From contig CAYGKA010000012.1 in assembly GCA_964350445.1 (NCBI GenBank), positions 1-64,000 of the forward strand: a stretch of DNA of 64,000 nucleotides. The letters run 5' to 3'. A program made the translations under genes and the position numbers. Shown here one piece after another: positions 50,191 through 59,500 of the stretch (position 1 is the stretch's first letter; each line of letters begins with the position of its first letter). Under the pieces are notes generated by a model. That model was not told the origin of the DNA. It did no database searches and saw only the letters and a list, made by a program, of their open reading frames with translations. Source of the DNA: Hwanghaeella sp964350445 (GTDB taxonomy: Bacteria; Pseudomonadota; Alphaproteobacteria; UBA8366; Aestuariispiraceae).

Positions 50191-50946
50191 ATGCCTGCCG
50201 GCTCTGAAACGCAATTTTCGGTTTCACCGCGTAAGCAGTTTCGAATTGAGAAACTGTTGAAGTCGGGCGGAACGCCAGGCAGCGGCCTGGATAGGACGGT
50301 AAGTCTTGAAGGGTCCGCCGGCTTGTTGTTGGCGCGTCTCGAGGCCTTGCACGAGAAAATCGACGGGATCACGGAAGCAGGCGGCGGCGCCGGGCCCAAC
50401 GGTGGCGGACGCAGCGGCGATGATGATATCGAAATCCGTATCGAAATCACCCGTCTGGTGAAGGAAATCGGCAAGACCAAGGCGGAGCTTGCGTCGCTTC
50501 GCCATCCGATGGCCGATGAGGAAGAGGACAAAATCGTCACGGCGACGAACGAGTTGGACGCCATCGTCGAAGCCACGGAAAAGGCGACCGACGAAATCCT
50601 GCGCTCCAGTGAGGAAATTAACGAGATTCTGGAAAAATTCCGCGGCGATTTAGGGCTGGATGAAGAGCATAGGGCGGCGCTCGACATGATCGAGGCCCGA
50701 ACCATCGCCATCCTCGAAGCCTGCAACTTCCAAGACATTACCGGTCAGCGCATCACCAAGGTCGTCACGACCATGCAGTTCATCGAAGAACGTGTGAAGG
50801 CGATGATCGATATCTGGGGCGTCGAAGCCTTCGCCCATCTGCCGCTGCCGGAAATCGAACATATCGACGAAGATGCGGCGCTGCTGCAAGGCCCGCAGCT
50901 GGAAAACGGGCTCACCCAGGACGACATAGACGCGATGTTCGACTGA
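50191..50946 (+). CDS. cheZ: Protein phosphatase CheZ
   Basis: A 251-residue chemotaxis phosphatase. Two long helices surround EACNFQDITGQRITKVVTTM, which holds the catalytic Asp and Gln that dephosphorylate CheY-P. The C-terminal LTQDDIDAMFD is the CheY-binding peptide. The N-terminal half contains a Gly-rich linker (TEAGGGAGPNGGGRSGDDD). No other che or flagellar gene is nearby, so it is an orphan acting on a CheY encoded elsewhere. Confidence 0.92.
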   Translation: MPAGSETQFSVSPRKQFRIEKLLKSGGTPGSGLDRTVSLEGSAGLLLARLEALHEKIDGITEAGGGAGPNGGGRSGDDDIEIRIEITRLVKEIGKTKAELASLRHPMADEEEDKIVTATNELDAIVEATEKATDEILRSSEEINEILEKFRGDLGLDEEHRAALDMIEARTIAILEACNFQDITGQRITKVVTTMQFIEERVKAMIDIWGVEAFAHLPLPEIEHIDEDAALLQGPQLENGLTQDDIDAMFD

Positions 50947-50962
50947 TATCCGAAGCGCCCGT

Positions 50963-53368
50963 CTATGGGCTTTTCCCCGCCGGATTACCGGCGGCATTTG
51001 CCAGAAGTCGCTCGATATCGGGATGACGCTGTCGGGCGCGCGGGCGGCTGTCCAGACGGGGCGGGGTCGCCGATCGTCGTTGAAGCGCGGGCGAACGATT
51101 GCTGATCTGATCGAGCATCGCCGCGATCGCCGAATCCGAATTGGGACCGATCATGTCCTCGAAACGAACGCGGACAAGGTTGTCAGTCGGGATTTTCGAC
51201 AGTTCCGCCTGAATGACCTTTTCCAATCCAAGCTGCTGTTCTGCCGCAAGCCGGAGAGCGGCGTCCTTAGGGGTGTTGCCCGCCACCGCGCGCCGCGGAA
51301 AGGCAGGGTGGGGTCGCAGCCCCCAAACCCAGGATTCGTCGCCGTAGAAGTGCTTGTTCGCTTCCAAAACGGACGCGACGACATCGGCCGCATCCCGCTC
51401 TACATAAACGAATAAAGCGTTTGGCATGGCGGCGGACAAGAGACCCGCACTCAAGGTGGCCCTGTTGTTCTTCGCCAAAACGGGCATCCCCGACGCAGCC
51501 GCGAGCCGGTGAAAATAGGTCGGAATATCGGAACTCAGGATGTCCTGCGACGGCGTTCTGGGAAAGCTGTGGTCCCGCCCGAACCACTTGTCCCAAACTT
51601 CATAGCAGTCGGAGAGTCCAAACAGACCGCTGCTGTGACCGTAGTAGTTTTTCAGCGAATCCGAGGGAATCCTGCGCTGCAGGAACGGACGAAAAATTCT
51701 GAACACGACCGTCGCGTTCGGGAACAGAGTCAACAGATTGCACACGGGCGCGACCTTGTAAGCACGGTCGAGCAGTTGGGCCACCACTGTGGTGCCGCTG
51801 CGGTGGTTGCCGATAACGATGACAAGCGATTTGCCGTCGGTTTTCTCAGGCCCGCCTATTTTCCATGAAACAAAGAAAAGAAGCAGGTCCAGCGGCCAAA
51901 ACACAAACCGGACCAATTTGTACAAGAGCACCGCATTGGCTGTCTTGTTTCCGCTGGCGACGATGGAGAAAACCGTAAACAGAACCTTCCGATGCGCGCT
52001 TTGGCGAAACAGGTCCCAAGAGTTCATCGCCATCCATCGGCCGCTCATGGCGGTCAACAGGGCCAGGGCACCGGACATCGGCGTCCTGAACCTGGAATCC
52101 AGGCCGCTGCTCGATGACAGCAACAGGAAATACATGGACAGGATCAGCAATGTGACGATCAGGGTGCGTTCCCGGCTTCCGGCATGCGGAAGATAAAAAA
52201 CGCTACCGATCGTGCCGGCGACGATCACCGTTGCGAACCCCCCGGACAGGAGCAGCAGAAAAAGGTATCCCGGCGCAATCCCGCCATAGTGAGCCCAGTT
52301 TTCCACGACGCGGGCGTCGAAACCGAGAAAATCGACAGACGCCACACTGTCCTCGCCGAACGCGTCGGGAAACAACAACTGCAGTGGACCTTGAGAGGGG
52401 TCGAGAAGCAGCTTCGCGCCGCCCAATACGGTGTCCTGCAAGAATGACAGGGGTTCCTCTTGGATGACATCCAGGAAATAGGCCCGCTGATAGGCGTCGC
52501 GGTCGACGGTGGACGCGAAATCGATCGCCGCCAGGTCGGCGAGCAATCGGTTCCTGATTTCATCTGCACTTTCCCCGGTCGCGCGGCTGAGGATGAAGGG
52601 GACACGCCACGTGTACAAATGCTTCCCGAATTCGCGCGTGCTGCCGATGCCCAACGCCTGCTCGTTATAGGCGCTCCAGCCTTGCGCCAAGCCGGCAACG
52701 GGGGCTGCGCCCAAGAACGCGACGATCATGGCCTGTTTCCATCCGACCCGGCCCGCCAAATAGCTAGCGGCCACCAAGGCGAACAAGAGTATGGGAGAAA
52801 GCAGCATCACGTGCCGTGTCGCCAAGGATGCAGCCAGGACGATGCCCAGCAGGGCGGCTTTGGCCGATATGACCGTGATCGATTGCCTGCCGGCGAAACA
52901 GTGCTGAAGCAACCAGAGCGCCAGACAAACCAGAAACTGAAAAAGCGTTTCCGTCAGGACCAGCATTTGAAAGGCGAACAGTGTCGGATCGAAAAGCACG
53001 AGCAGCATTGCTGCCCATGCGACGACAAGATGAGAGTACCGTCGGCCGATATCGAAGACCAACAGGGCCGTCCCGGCGGACAGGCCGACATTCGCGACCA
53101 GGAAGCCCGGTGGCTGGTCGATGCCGAGAAGCCGCAAAACGGCCAGAAATGCCGGATATCCCGGCGCGCGGATAAGGTAATCTTCCGTATACCAGTCCGG
53201 GCTTCCCGCCGAGATCAACGCGGACAGTTTCAAATAGTCGGTCGCGTCTCCCATATGGATGATCGCGTCCCGACTGTCGCCGAAACTGAAAATAAACAGG
53301 ATTTTGCCCAATGAAACGACGGCCGTCGCGAAAAGCGCGCCAATCAGTTGGTGCTTCACCAGGGGCAC
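50963..53368 (-). CDS. GT-C membrane glycosyltransferase fused to a sulfotransferase domain
   Basis: An 801-residue fusion, GTG start at 53368. Residues 1 to about 500 are polytopic and GT-C-like: an early loop HMGDATDYLKLSALI with acidic residues, then YLIRAPGYPAFLAVLRLLGI, a LTETLFQFLVCLALW segment, a long periplasmic region and a final RFRTPMSGALALL. Residues about 510-760 are a sulfotransferase: the 5'-PSB loop reads IGNHRSGTTVVAQLL (near 519) and the 3'-PB region FVYVERDAADVVASV (near 658). The last 40 residues are Arg/Pro-rich. It suggests sugar transfer and sulfation of one surface or lipid-linked glycan by one protein. It converges with cheZ, 16 bases away. Confidence 0.82.
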   Translation of the reverse strand: MPLVKHQLIGALFATAVVSLGKILFIFSFGDSRDAIIHMGDATDYLKLSALISAGSPDWYTEDYLIRAPGYPAFLAVLRLLGIDQPPGFLVANVGLSAGTALLVFDIGRRYSHLVVAWAAMLLVLFDPTLFAFQMLVLTETLFQFLVCLALWLLQHCFAGRQSITVISAKAALLGIVLAASLATRHVMLLSPILLFALVAASYLAGRVGWKQAMIVAFLGAAPVAGLAQGWSAYNEQALGIGSTREFGKHLYTWRVPFILSRATGESADEIRNRLLADLAAIDFASTVDRDAYQRAYFLDVIQEEPLSFLQDTVLGGAKLLLDPSQGPLQLLFPDAFGEDSVASVDFLGFDARVVENWAHYGGIAPGYLFLLLLSGGFATVIVAGTIGSVFYLPHAGSRERTLIVTLLILSMYFLLLSSSSGLDSRFRTPMSGALALLTAMSGRWMAMNSWDLFRQSAHRKVLFTVFSIVASGNKTANAVLLYKLVRFVFWPLDLLLFFVSWKIGGPEKTDGKSLVIVIGNHRSGTTVVAQLLDRAYKVAPVCNLLTLFPNATVVFRIFRPFLQRRIPSDSLKNYYGHSSGLFGLSDCYEVWDKWFGRDHSFPRTPSQDILSSDIPTYFHRLAAASGMPVLAKNNRATLSAGLLSAAMPNALFVYVERDAADVVASVLEANKHFYGDESWVWGLRPHPAFPRRAVAGNTPKDAALRLAAEQQLGLEKVIQAELSKIPTDNLVRVRFEDMIGPNSDSAIAAMLDQISNRSPALQRRSATPPRLDSRPRARQRHPDIERLLANAAGNPAGKSP

Positions 53369-53483
53369 GGGAAAATTCCGGCCGCCGGCCTAAATTTGTC
53401 GCCTGTCGGTTTGGCGATCCGACAGGCCGGCGGTACGGGGCAGGCCAATCCGCTTGGCGGTTTTCGTTGGATTGCGCGCGCCA

Positions 53484-54344
53484 TTACACTTTCACGTCGC
53501 TCAGGCCGATGGCGGTAAGAAGGTCGCGCAATTCCTGTCGCGCGGCGATATGGGACATGCTCATCTTGGTGGATTCCACCGTCTTCAAGTCCAGCAGCGT
53601 CAGGCCTTCCAGAAACATTTCCCGGAACACGACGCGCTCGGAAAAGCCGGGTGCGACGCGGAAACCGATCCGTCTGGAAAGCTCTGCCAGGGCCTGGTCC
53701 ATTGCCTGACGGTTCCGTGAGTCAAGCTGGCTCAACCGGTTCCGGATGACGATCCAGTCGAAGGTCCGGTTCGCACCCAGACGGCGCGCGCGGGACATCT
53801 TCTCCTGGAAAACCGCTTCGGCGTACTTGCTGGGGCGGCGGACGCGATAGGTATCCGGATCGACGATGGCGAGTACGTCCAGGTCAACGAAACTGTCGTT
53901 GATCGGGGTGATCAGCGTGTCCGCTTGGGCGTGGCCGAGGCGGCTCAGATACGAATCGCGCCCCGGTGTGTCGATGACGATAACTTCGCAGTCGCTCAAT
54001 TCCTGAACGGTCCGGTGGAAGGTCGTGGCTTCCTCGGCTTCCGCCTCCGCCTTGATGTCGGCGCGGCTTTCCAGCACGGCATGGTGCTCCGGCATCGCCA
54101 GGGTGATGCCGTGTTTATCGGCGAAGTCGCGCCGATTCTCGATATACCGGGTCAGGGTTCCCTGCCGGGAATCGAGATCCATGCTGCCGACACGCATACC
54201 GTTCGCCAGGAAACCGGCAATCAGGTGCATCGTTGTGGTCGATTTTCCCGTGCCGCCCTTTTCGTTGCCGACGACGAAAAAATGCGGACCCGCCGGTTTC
54301 GAGGCGGTCGCCGGCAGGCGAGGGGAGGCGTCATCCGACGGCAT
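53484..54344 (-). CDS. mipZ: Division-plane positioning ATPase MipZ
   Basis: A 286-residue ParA/MinD-type ATPase. The deviant Walker A is GNEKGGTGKSTT and Walker B VIVIDTPGRD. SMDLDSRQGTLTRYIENR, a DWIVIRNRLSQLDSRN stretch and KMSMSHIAARQELRDL are MipZ-specific. In alphaproteobacteria MipZ forms a gradient from the poles through ParB and blocks FtsZ away from midcell. It stands as a single gene, 140 bases upstream of the GT-C/sulfotransferase gene. Confidence 0.95.
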   Translation of the reverse strand: MPSDDASPRLPATASKPAGPHFFVVGNEKGGTGKSTTTMHLIAGFLANGMRVGSMDLDSRQGTLTRYIENRRDFADKHGITLAMPEHHAVLESRADIKAEAEAEEATTFHRTVQELSDCEVIVIDTPGRDSYLSRLGHAQADTLITPINDSFVDLDVLAIVDPDTYRVRRPSKYAEAVFQEKMSRARRLGANRTFDWIVIRNRLSQLDSRNRQAMDQALAELSRRIGFRVAPGFSERVVFREMFLEGLTLLDLKTVESTKMSMSHIAARQELRDLLTAIGLSDVKV

Positions 54345-54531
54345 GTTGCATAAACCTTTTCGTCTTCCGGATTCCGTCGCGGGTTTGTGGGCTCGTTCCG
54401 TAATGCTCTAGTCCGATGCGCCACGATGATCAACAGTCGGAAGGCGATGCTTCGCCTTGGCGGCGGTGGTGTCCGCGGCACCCTGTACTGGGCCGCGTTT
54501 CGTTCTAGATAGTCACTGAAGAGGCCATAAA

Positions 54532-55368
54532 TTGGCCGCATTGCTGAACTATGATGCACAAATGATAAGAACGACTGCCCGACATTTCTTTCGCTGGCTG
54601 CGCCGCGTTGCCGTTGCGCTGCTGATTCTGCTGCTGGGACCCGGGGCCATGCTTCTGACCGGCGATGTCGTCGGGGCCGATTGGCGCAGCGCCAGCCGGG
54701 AACCCGCCGGCCTAGCGCCCGACCCGGCGGAAAACCGCCAAGCCGTCGTTCAAGTCTATGCAGCGCGCGCCTTCAGTTGGCGGGGCGCCTTTGGCGTCCA
54801 TACCTGGATCGCGGTCAAACCGACGGATGCGCGGCAGTATACGATTTATCATATTTTAGGCTGGCGGACGCGCTATTCCGGAAGCGGGTTGGCCATCGGC
54901 CATGATCGGCCGGACCGGCATTGGTTCGGCTCTGCGCCTCAGGTTCTTGCGCATTTGGAAGGCGATGGTGTGGACCAGATCATCGCGCGGATCGATGCGG
55001 CGGCCAGGCGCTATCCCTATGCCCGCGAATACGGTCTCTGGCCCGGCCCGAATTCGAACACGTTCACCAGCTGGGTCGCACGGCAAGTGCCGGAGCTTCG
55101 CTTGGACTTGCCCCCGACGGCGATCGGCAAGGATTATCTGGGGCATGACACATTTTTTGACGCTTCCGTCAGCGGCACCGGCTATCAGGCGTCATTGTTC
55201 GGCCTCATCGGCGTCACCCTGGCCGTGGAGGAGGGGTTGGAGATCAACCTGGCCGGCCTGACTTTCGGTATCGATCCGAATGACCTGAACCTGAAGCTGC
55301 CGGGCGTCGGACGTGTCGGTCCCGCGCCGGACCCGATCCGTATGCTGCGGCAAGGCGCGGGCGGCTGA
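54532..55368 (+). CDS. DUF3750-domain membrane-anchored protein
   Basis: A 278-residue protein. The start at 54532 is a TTG with GAGG eight bases upstream; an ATG at 54562 would drop ten residues. One N-terminal transmembrane segment (VAVALLILLLGPGAMLLTG) is followed by a DUF3750 domain: GVHTWIAVKPTDARQYTIYH, the EYGLWPGPNSNTFTSWVAR block (conserved Asn-Ser-Asn-Thr), then LPPTAIGKDYLG. The domain resembles a papain-like NlpC/P60 relative, inferred from the conserved H and N pattern. Role unknown. Confidence 0.88.
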   Translation: MAALLNYDAQMIRTTARHFFRWLRRVAVALLILLLGPGAMLLTGDVVGADWRSASREPAGLAPDPAENRQAVVQVYAARAFSWRGAFGVHTWIAVKPTDARQYTIYHILGWRTRYSGSGLAIGHDRPDRHWFGSAPQVLAHLEGDGVDQIIARIDAAARRYPYAREYGLWPGPNSNTFTSWVARQVPELRLDLPPTAIGKDYLGHDTFFDASVSGTGYQASLFGLIGVTLAVEEGLEINLAGLTFGIDPNDLNLKLPGVGRVGPAPDPIRMLRQGAGG

Positions 55369-55566
55369 TCGTCTGGCGACGGAAACAGTTTTCGTCGCGG
55401 CGGGTATTCAAGTGGTTGGAACCAACGCCGCCAAAGGGTATTACCGAAGAGAATTGGCGGGGGTATTAACGGGCCACTGTTATCTGCTAATCATGAATAT
55501 ACTGAAGGCGGCTGCCGGTTTCGACGTGCGGCGGTTCCGAACGTTTGGGCATACGGTCTCTAAGAC

Positions 55567-56298
55567 ATGAGCATTTGGGGTAAAATTCTCGGCGGAGCGG
55601 CCGGCTTCGCGATTGGCGGGCCTTTGGGCGCGTTGATAGGGGCCGTGGGCGGCCATTTCGTCGACCGCCTCAAGTCAGAGGCGGGTGACGGTCGCGATAG
55701 TCAGAAAACCGTCACCTTCACGATCGCCGTCATCGTGCTTGGCGCCAAGATGGCAAAGGCGGACGGACAGGTCACGCCGGACGAAATCTCCGCCTTCAAG
55801 GAGGTTTTCCGAGTCCCGCCGGATGAAATGAAGAATGTATCGCGCATCTTCAATCAGGCGCGCAGGGATTCTGCCGGATACGAGCCCTATGCGCGGCAGG
55901 TCGCCGGCATGTTCAAGGACGATCAGGCCGTTTTGGAAGAATTGCTGTGGTGCCTGGCCTATATCGCGAAAGCAGACGGCCACATCCATCCCGGTGAATT
56001 GCAGTTCCTGCGCGGCGTGGCCGACATTTTCGGTTTCGACCATGCGACCGTCGAACGGGTGACGATGATCGCCATGGCGGACGCGGAGTCGGAGGATCCC
56101 TACGTCATCCTGGGGGTCCCCCGGTCGTCCACCGACGCCGAGTTAAAGGCCGCGCACCGCAAGCTCGTCATCGAACATCATCCGGACAAACTGATCGCCC
56201 AGGGTCTTCCCGAAGAATTCGTCGAAATCGCGAATCGGAAGCTGGCGGCAGTCAACGCGGCGTTTGACAAGATCAAACGGGAACGGGGGCTCACCTGA
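55567..56298 (+). CDS. TerB/J-domain protein (DjlA-like)
   Basis: A 243-residue protein. The Gly-rich N-terminal hydrophobic hairpin (ILGGAAGFAIGGPLGALIGA) anchors it, as in DjlA. A TerB domain follows (about 50-165: AVIVLGAKMAKADGQVTPDE and a second KADGHIHPGELQFLR). A C-terminal J domain (about 175-243) has HPD in IEHHPDKLIAQG. DjlA is a DnaK co-chaperone of the inner membrane linked to envelope stress. Its stop overlaps the likely CTG start of the next gene by 2 bases. Confidence 0.93.
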   Translation: MSIWGKILGGAAGFAIGGPLGALIGAVGGHFVDRLKSEAGDGRDSQKTVTFTIAVIVLGAKMAKADGQVTPDEISAFKEVFRVPPDEMKNVSRIFNQARRDSAGYEPYARQVAGMFKDDQAVLEELLWCLAYIAKADGHIHPGELQFLRGVADIFGFDHATVERVTMIAMADAESEDPYVILGVPRSSTDAELKAAHRKLVIEHHPDKLIAQGLPEEFVEIANRKLAAVNAAFDKIKRERGLT

Positions 56299-57179
56299 AG
56301 CCCATCCATCTTCTCGTTTCCGTCCTGATCATGATGGTATGGGGCGGAAACTTCGCTGTGATGAAGACGGCGATCGAGTATGTTCCGCCCTTTAGCCTGC
56401 TCGCCCTGCGCTATGGGCTGGTGGCGTTGGTGCTGGTGCCTTTCATCAAGGTCCCGCGGGAGCATTTGAAACAGATATTCATCTACGCCTTCCTGATGGG
56501 GGGGCTGCATTTCGGGTTCATCATGACCGGCCTGCGCTATGTCGATGCGGCGACTGTCGCGCTGTTGACGCAGGTCGGCGTGCCGTTTTCGACAATCCTG
56601 GCGGCGATTATTTTCAAGGACTATCCAGGTTGGCGCCGTTGGCTCGGGATCGGACTGGCCTTCGTCGGTGCCGCCGTCATCGCCGGCGAACCCCGGTTCG
56701 AGGGTGAGGCGCTGTGGATCGGCATGGTCGTCTTTGCCGCGCTGGTTTGGGCGGTCGGCAATACACAGGTCAAGGCCATGTCCGGCGTGGACGGTCTGGC
56801 CTTGAATGGATGGATGGCGTTGTTCGCCGCCCCGATGCTGGCGCTTTGGTCGTTTATTTTCGAAGAAGGCCAGGTCGACGCCTATATCGCGGCGGGATGG
56901 ATCGGCGGCGCGGCGCTGTTTTACCAATCAGCCATGGTGACGCTGTTCGGATACGGATTCTGGTTCTGGTTGATGAAGAAATACCCGATCAGCCTGTTGA
57001 TGCCCTTCACCCTGCTGGGCCCGACCTTCGGTGTCGCGGCAGGGGTTCTGTTCCTGGGTGAGCCGTTTACCTACAACATGATCGTCGGCGGCGTTTTGAC
57101 GCTCGGCGGGGTCGGCATCATCGTGCTGCGCAGGCCGTCTCTGCTCGCTGAAACGAAACGGTACAGGGCGGAGCCTTAA
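56295..57179 (+). CDS. EamA-family drug/metabolite transporter, probable CTG start
   Basis: A ten-transmembrane exporter of two EamA repeats. An ATG exists at 56331, but translation upstream of it reads KPIHLLVSVLIMMVWGGNFA, the usual EamA first helix, beginning with a CTG at 56295 that overlaps the previous stop (CTGA). Starting there gives 294 residues, the family norm, with a GGGGG stretch before it. The first helix would be cut off with the ATG. Second-repeat motif: LFGYGFWFWLMKKYPISLLM. The substrate is unknown. Confidence 0.87.
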   Translation: MKPIHLLVSVLIMMVWGGNFAVMKTAIEYVPPFSLLALRYGLVALVLVPFIKVPREHLKQIFIYAFLMGGLHFGFIMTGLRYVDAATVALLTQVGVPFSTILAAIIFKDYPGWRRWLGIGLAFVGAAVIAGEPRFEGEALWIGMVVFAALVWAVGNTQVKAMSGVDGLALNGWMALFAAPMLALWSFIFEEGQVDAYIAAGWIGGAALFYQSAMVTLFGYGFWFWLMKKYPISLLMPFTLLGPTFGVAAGVLFLGEPFTYNMIVGGVLTLGGVGIIVLRRPSLLAETKRYRAEP

Positions 57180-57182
57180 TCC

Positions 57183-57890
57183 ATGCCCAACGGCGAAATC
57201 AGGATTGTCGACCGGCTATCCCCGAACTTCGGCGAACGGAAGGGCGGAGCCACGCCTGACATGCTGGTTCTGCACTATACGGACACGCAAACGGCCGAGG
57301 ACGCCCTGGGCATTCTGACCGATCCGGTCGCCCAGGTGAGTGCCCATTACCTGATCGACGAGGACGGCACGGTCTTCCGTCTGGTCGCCGAAGAGCAGCG
57401 CGCCTGGCATGCCGGTCTGTCTTATTGGCGCGGGGAGCGGGACGTGAACTCCCGTTCTATCGGTATCGAATTGCAGAACCCGGGCGAGCGCTTCGGCTAC
57501 CGCGCCTTTCCCGAGATGCAGATGAGTGCCTTGATCGCGCTGGTGAAGGGCATTCTGGCCCGCTGGCCGATCGAAAGCCGTAACATCCTTGGCCATTCGG
57601 ATGTCGCTTGCGACAGGAAACACGACCCGGGACACCTGTTCGACTGGAAGGGCTTGGCGCGGGCCGGCATTGGCCTTTGGCCGGAACCTGCCGCGTTGGA
57701 ATCGGACGCGGCGCCACTGGAAAACCTTCCGGAAATGCTGGTGAAGATCGGCTACGATCCCAATTGCGAACGTGCGATTGAGGCGTTTCAGCGACGCTAC
57801 CGGCCGGGGGGTATCGACAATCTTCCGGATATGGAGACGGCGGCTTTGGCCGCGGCTCTCTTGCGGCTCATCCCTCAGCCGATTACATAG
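57183..57890 (+). CDS. N-acetylmuramoyl-L-alanine amidase (amidase_2/AmiD type)
   Basis: A 235-residue zinc amidase. LVLHYTDTQTAEDALGIL starts the catalytic domain; AWHAG follows. HSDVACDRKHDPGHLFDW carries the second zinc His and catalytic Lys/His. A C-terminal peptidoglycan-binding-like tail (KIGYDPNCERAIEAFQRRYR) is present. No signal peptide or lipobox is visible, so it is probably cytoplasmic, acting in muropeptide recycling like AmpD. It lies 3 bases after the EamA gene. Confidence 0.92.
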   Translation: MPNGEIRIVDRLSPNFGERKGGATPDMLVLHYTDTQTAEDALGILTDPVAQVSAHYLIDEDGTVFRLVAEEQRAWHAGLSYWRGERDVNSRSIGIELQNPGERFGYRAFPEMQMSALIALVKGILARWPIESRNILGHSDVACDRKHDPGHLFDWKGLARAGIGLWPEPAALESDAAPLENLPEMLVKIGYDPNCERAIEAFQRRYRPGGIDNLPDMETAALAAALLRLIPQPIT

Positions 57891-57895
57891 GCCCC

Positions 57896-58345
<450 letters not shown>

Positions 58346-58521
58346 ATTTTCCGGACGCGAAACGCGGCTTCGGATCGGTGGGGCATCGCCCCTCATCAGA
58401 GTTTCACAGTCTTTCCGGGCCAATCTTCTTGCCCTGGCTTGTCCGGGTGTGGCAGATAATTCCTGCCTTTAACCGACTGTCGGCCCGAGAGGGCCGCAAT
58501 TCTGTCCGGAGAGATGTGCTC

Positions 58522-59394
58522 ATGTCTTCGTCCGTGAAAACGGCCGTTTTCCCGGTTGCCGGGTTTGGTACCCGCGTTCTTCCTGCAACAAAAGCGTTCC
58601 CGAAAGAAATGCTGCCCGTGGTCGATAAACCGCTGATCCATTATGCGGTCGAGCAGGCGGTCGAGGCGGGTATCGAGAAGCTGGTTCTCGTCACCGGCCG
58701 GAACAAGCAGGCGATGGAAGACTATTTCGACATCGCGTACGAACTGGACCGGACGCTGGAGGAACGGGGCAAGGACGACATCCGCAAGAGCGTCCGGGAT
58801 TTCCTGCTGGAGCCGGGCCGGATCATGTATGTCCGGCAGATGGAACCGCTTGGCCTCGGCCACGCCGTCTGGTGCGCTCGCCATATGGCCGGCGACGGCC
58901 CTTTCCTGGTGATGTCGCCGGACGATCTGGTGATGAGCGACGTCTCGACCGCAAAGCAGTTGATCGACGCGCACGACCAGACGGGCGGCAATGTCGTTGC
59001 CGTCATGGACGTGCCGCGCGAACACACGAACCGGTACGGCGTCCTCGATACGGACAATGCGGAGGACAAGCTGCCGGTGGTCAAAGGCATGGTGGAAAAG
59101 CCCGACCCGGCGGTCGCGCCGTCGACTTTGTCGATCATCGCGCATTATCTGCTGATGCCGGAAGTGTTTGATGAATTGGCCCGCCACGAACGCGGCGCGG
59201 GAAACGAGATTCAATTGACCGACGCCATGGCCCGCCTGATCGGCAAGCAGCCTTTCCACGGATTGAGGTTCGAGGGAACGCGCTTCGACTGCGGCACCAA
59301 GGAAGGTTGGCTTGAAGCGAATATCGCCTTCGGTTTGAAACGGGCCGATCTGGGCGGGAAAGTCGCTGACATCGTCAAGAAATACGCGAGTTGA
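58522..59394 (+). CDS. galU: UTP-glucose-1-phosphate uridylyltransferase
   Basis: Makes UDP-glucose. It starts at 58522 (MSSSVKTAVFPVAGFGTRVL) with GGAGAGATG upstream and has 290 residues, the family length. The nucleotide-binding loop is PVAGFGTRVLPATKAFPKEM. Further conserved blocks are LVLVTGRNKQAMEDYFD and FLVMSPDDLVMS. It is the first of three nucleotide-sugar genes in a row (galU, ugd, PMM/PGM), which together supply UDP-glucuronate and mannose/glucose-1-phosphate for extracellular polysaccharide or LPS. The frame is open upstream through rnpB, which is not coding. Confidence 0.95.
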   Translation: MSSSVKTAVFPVAGFGTRVLPATKAFPKEMLPVVDKPLIHYAVEQAVEAGIEKLVLVTGRNKQAMEDYFDIAYELDRTLEERGKDDIRKSVRDFLLEPGRIMYVRQMEPLGLGHAVWCARHMAGDGPFLVMSPDDLVMSDVSTAKQLIDAHDQTGGNVVAVMDVPREHTNRYGVLDTDNAEDKLPVVKGMVEKPDPAVAPSTLSIIAHYLLMPEVFDELARHERGAGNEIQLTDAMARLIGKQPFHGLRFEGTRFDCGTKEGWLEANIAFGLKRADLGGKVADIVKKYAS

Positions 59395-59401
59395 TAACGG
59401 A

Positions 59402-59432
59402 GGCGCGGTGCGGCGGCATGCCGCCCCGCGCC
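59402..59432 (+). repeat. Hairpin between galU and ugd
   Basis: GGCGCGG (59402-59408) and CCGCGCC (59426-59432) enclose a GGCGGCATGCCGCC palindrome. The stem is long and GC-rich with no T-run, so read-through into ugd is expected. Confidence 0.45.
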
Positions 59433-59500
59433 GGTTACTTGGACTGTGTTGGGGGCATGGCGCGCCAGACCCGGCACCCAGGGTTAAGGAATAGAGTTTT

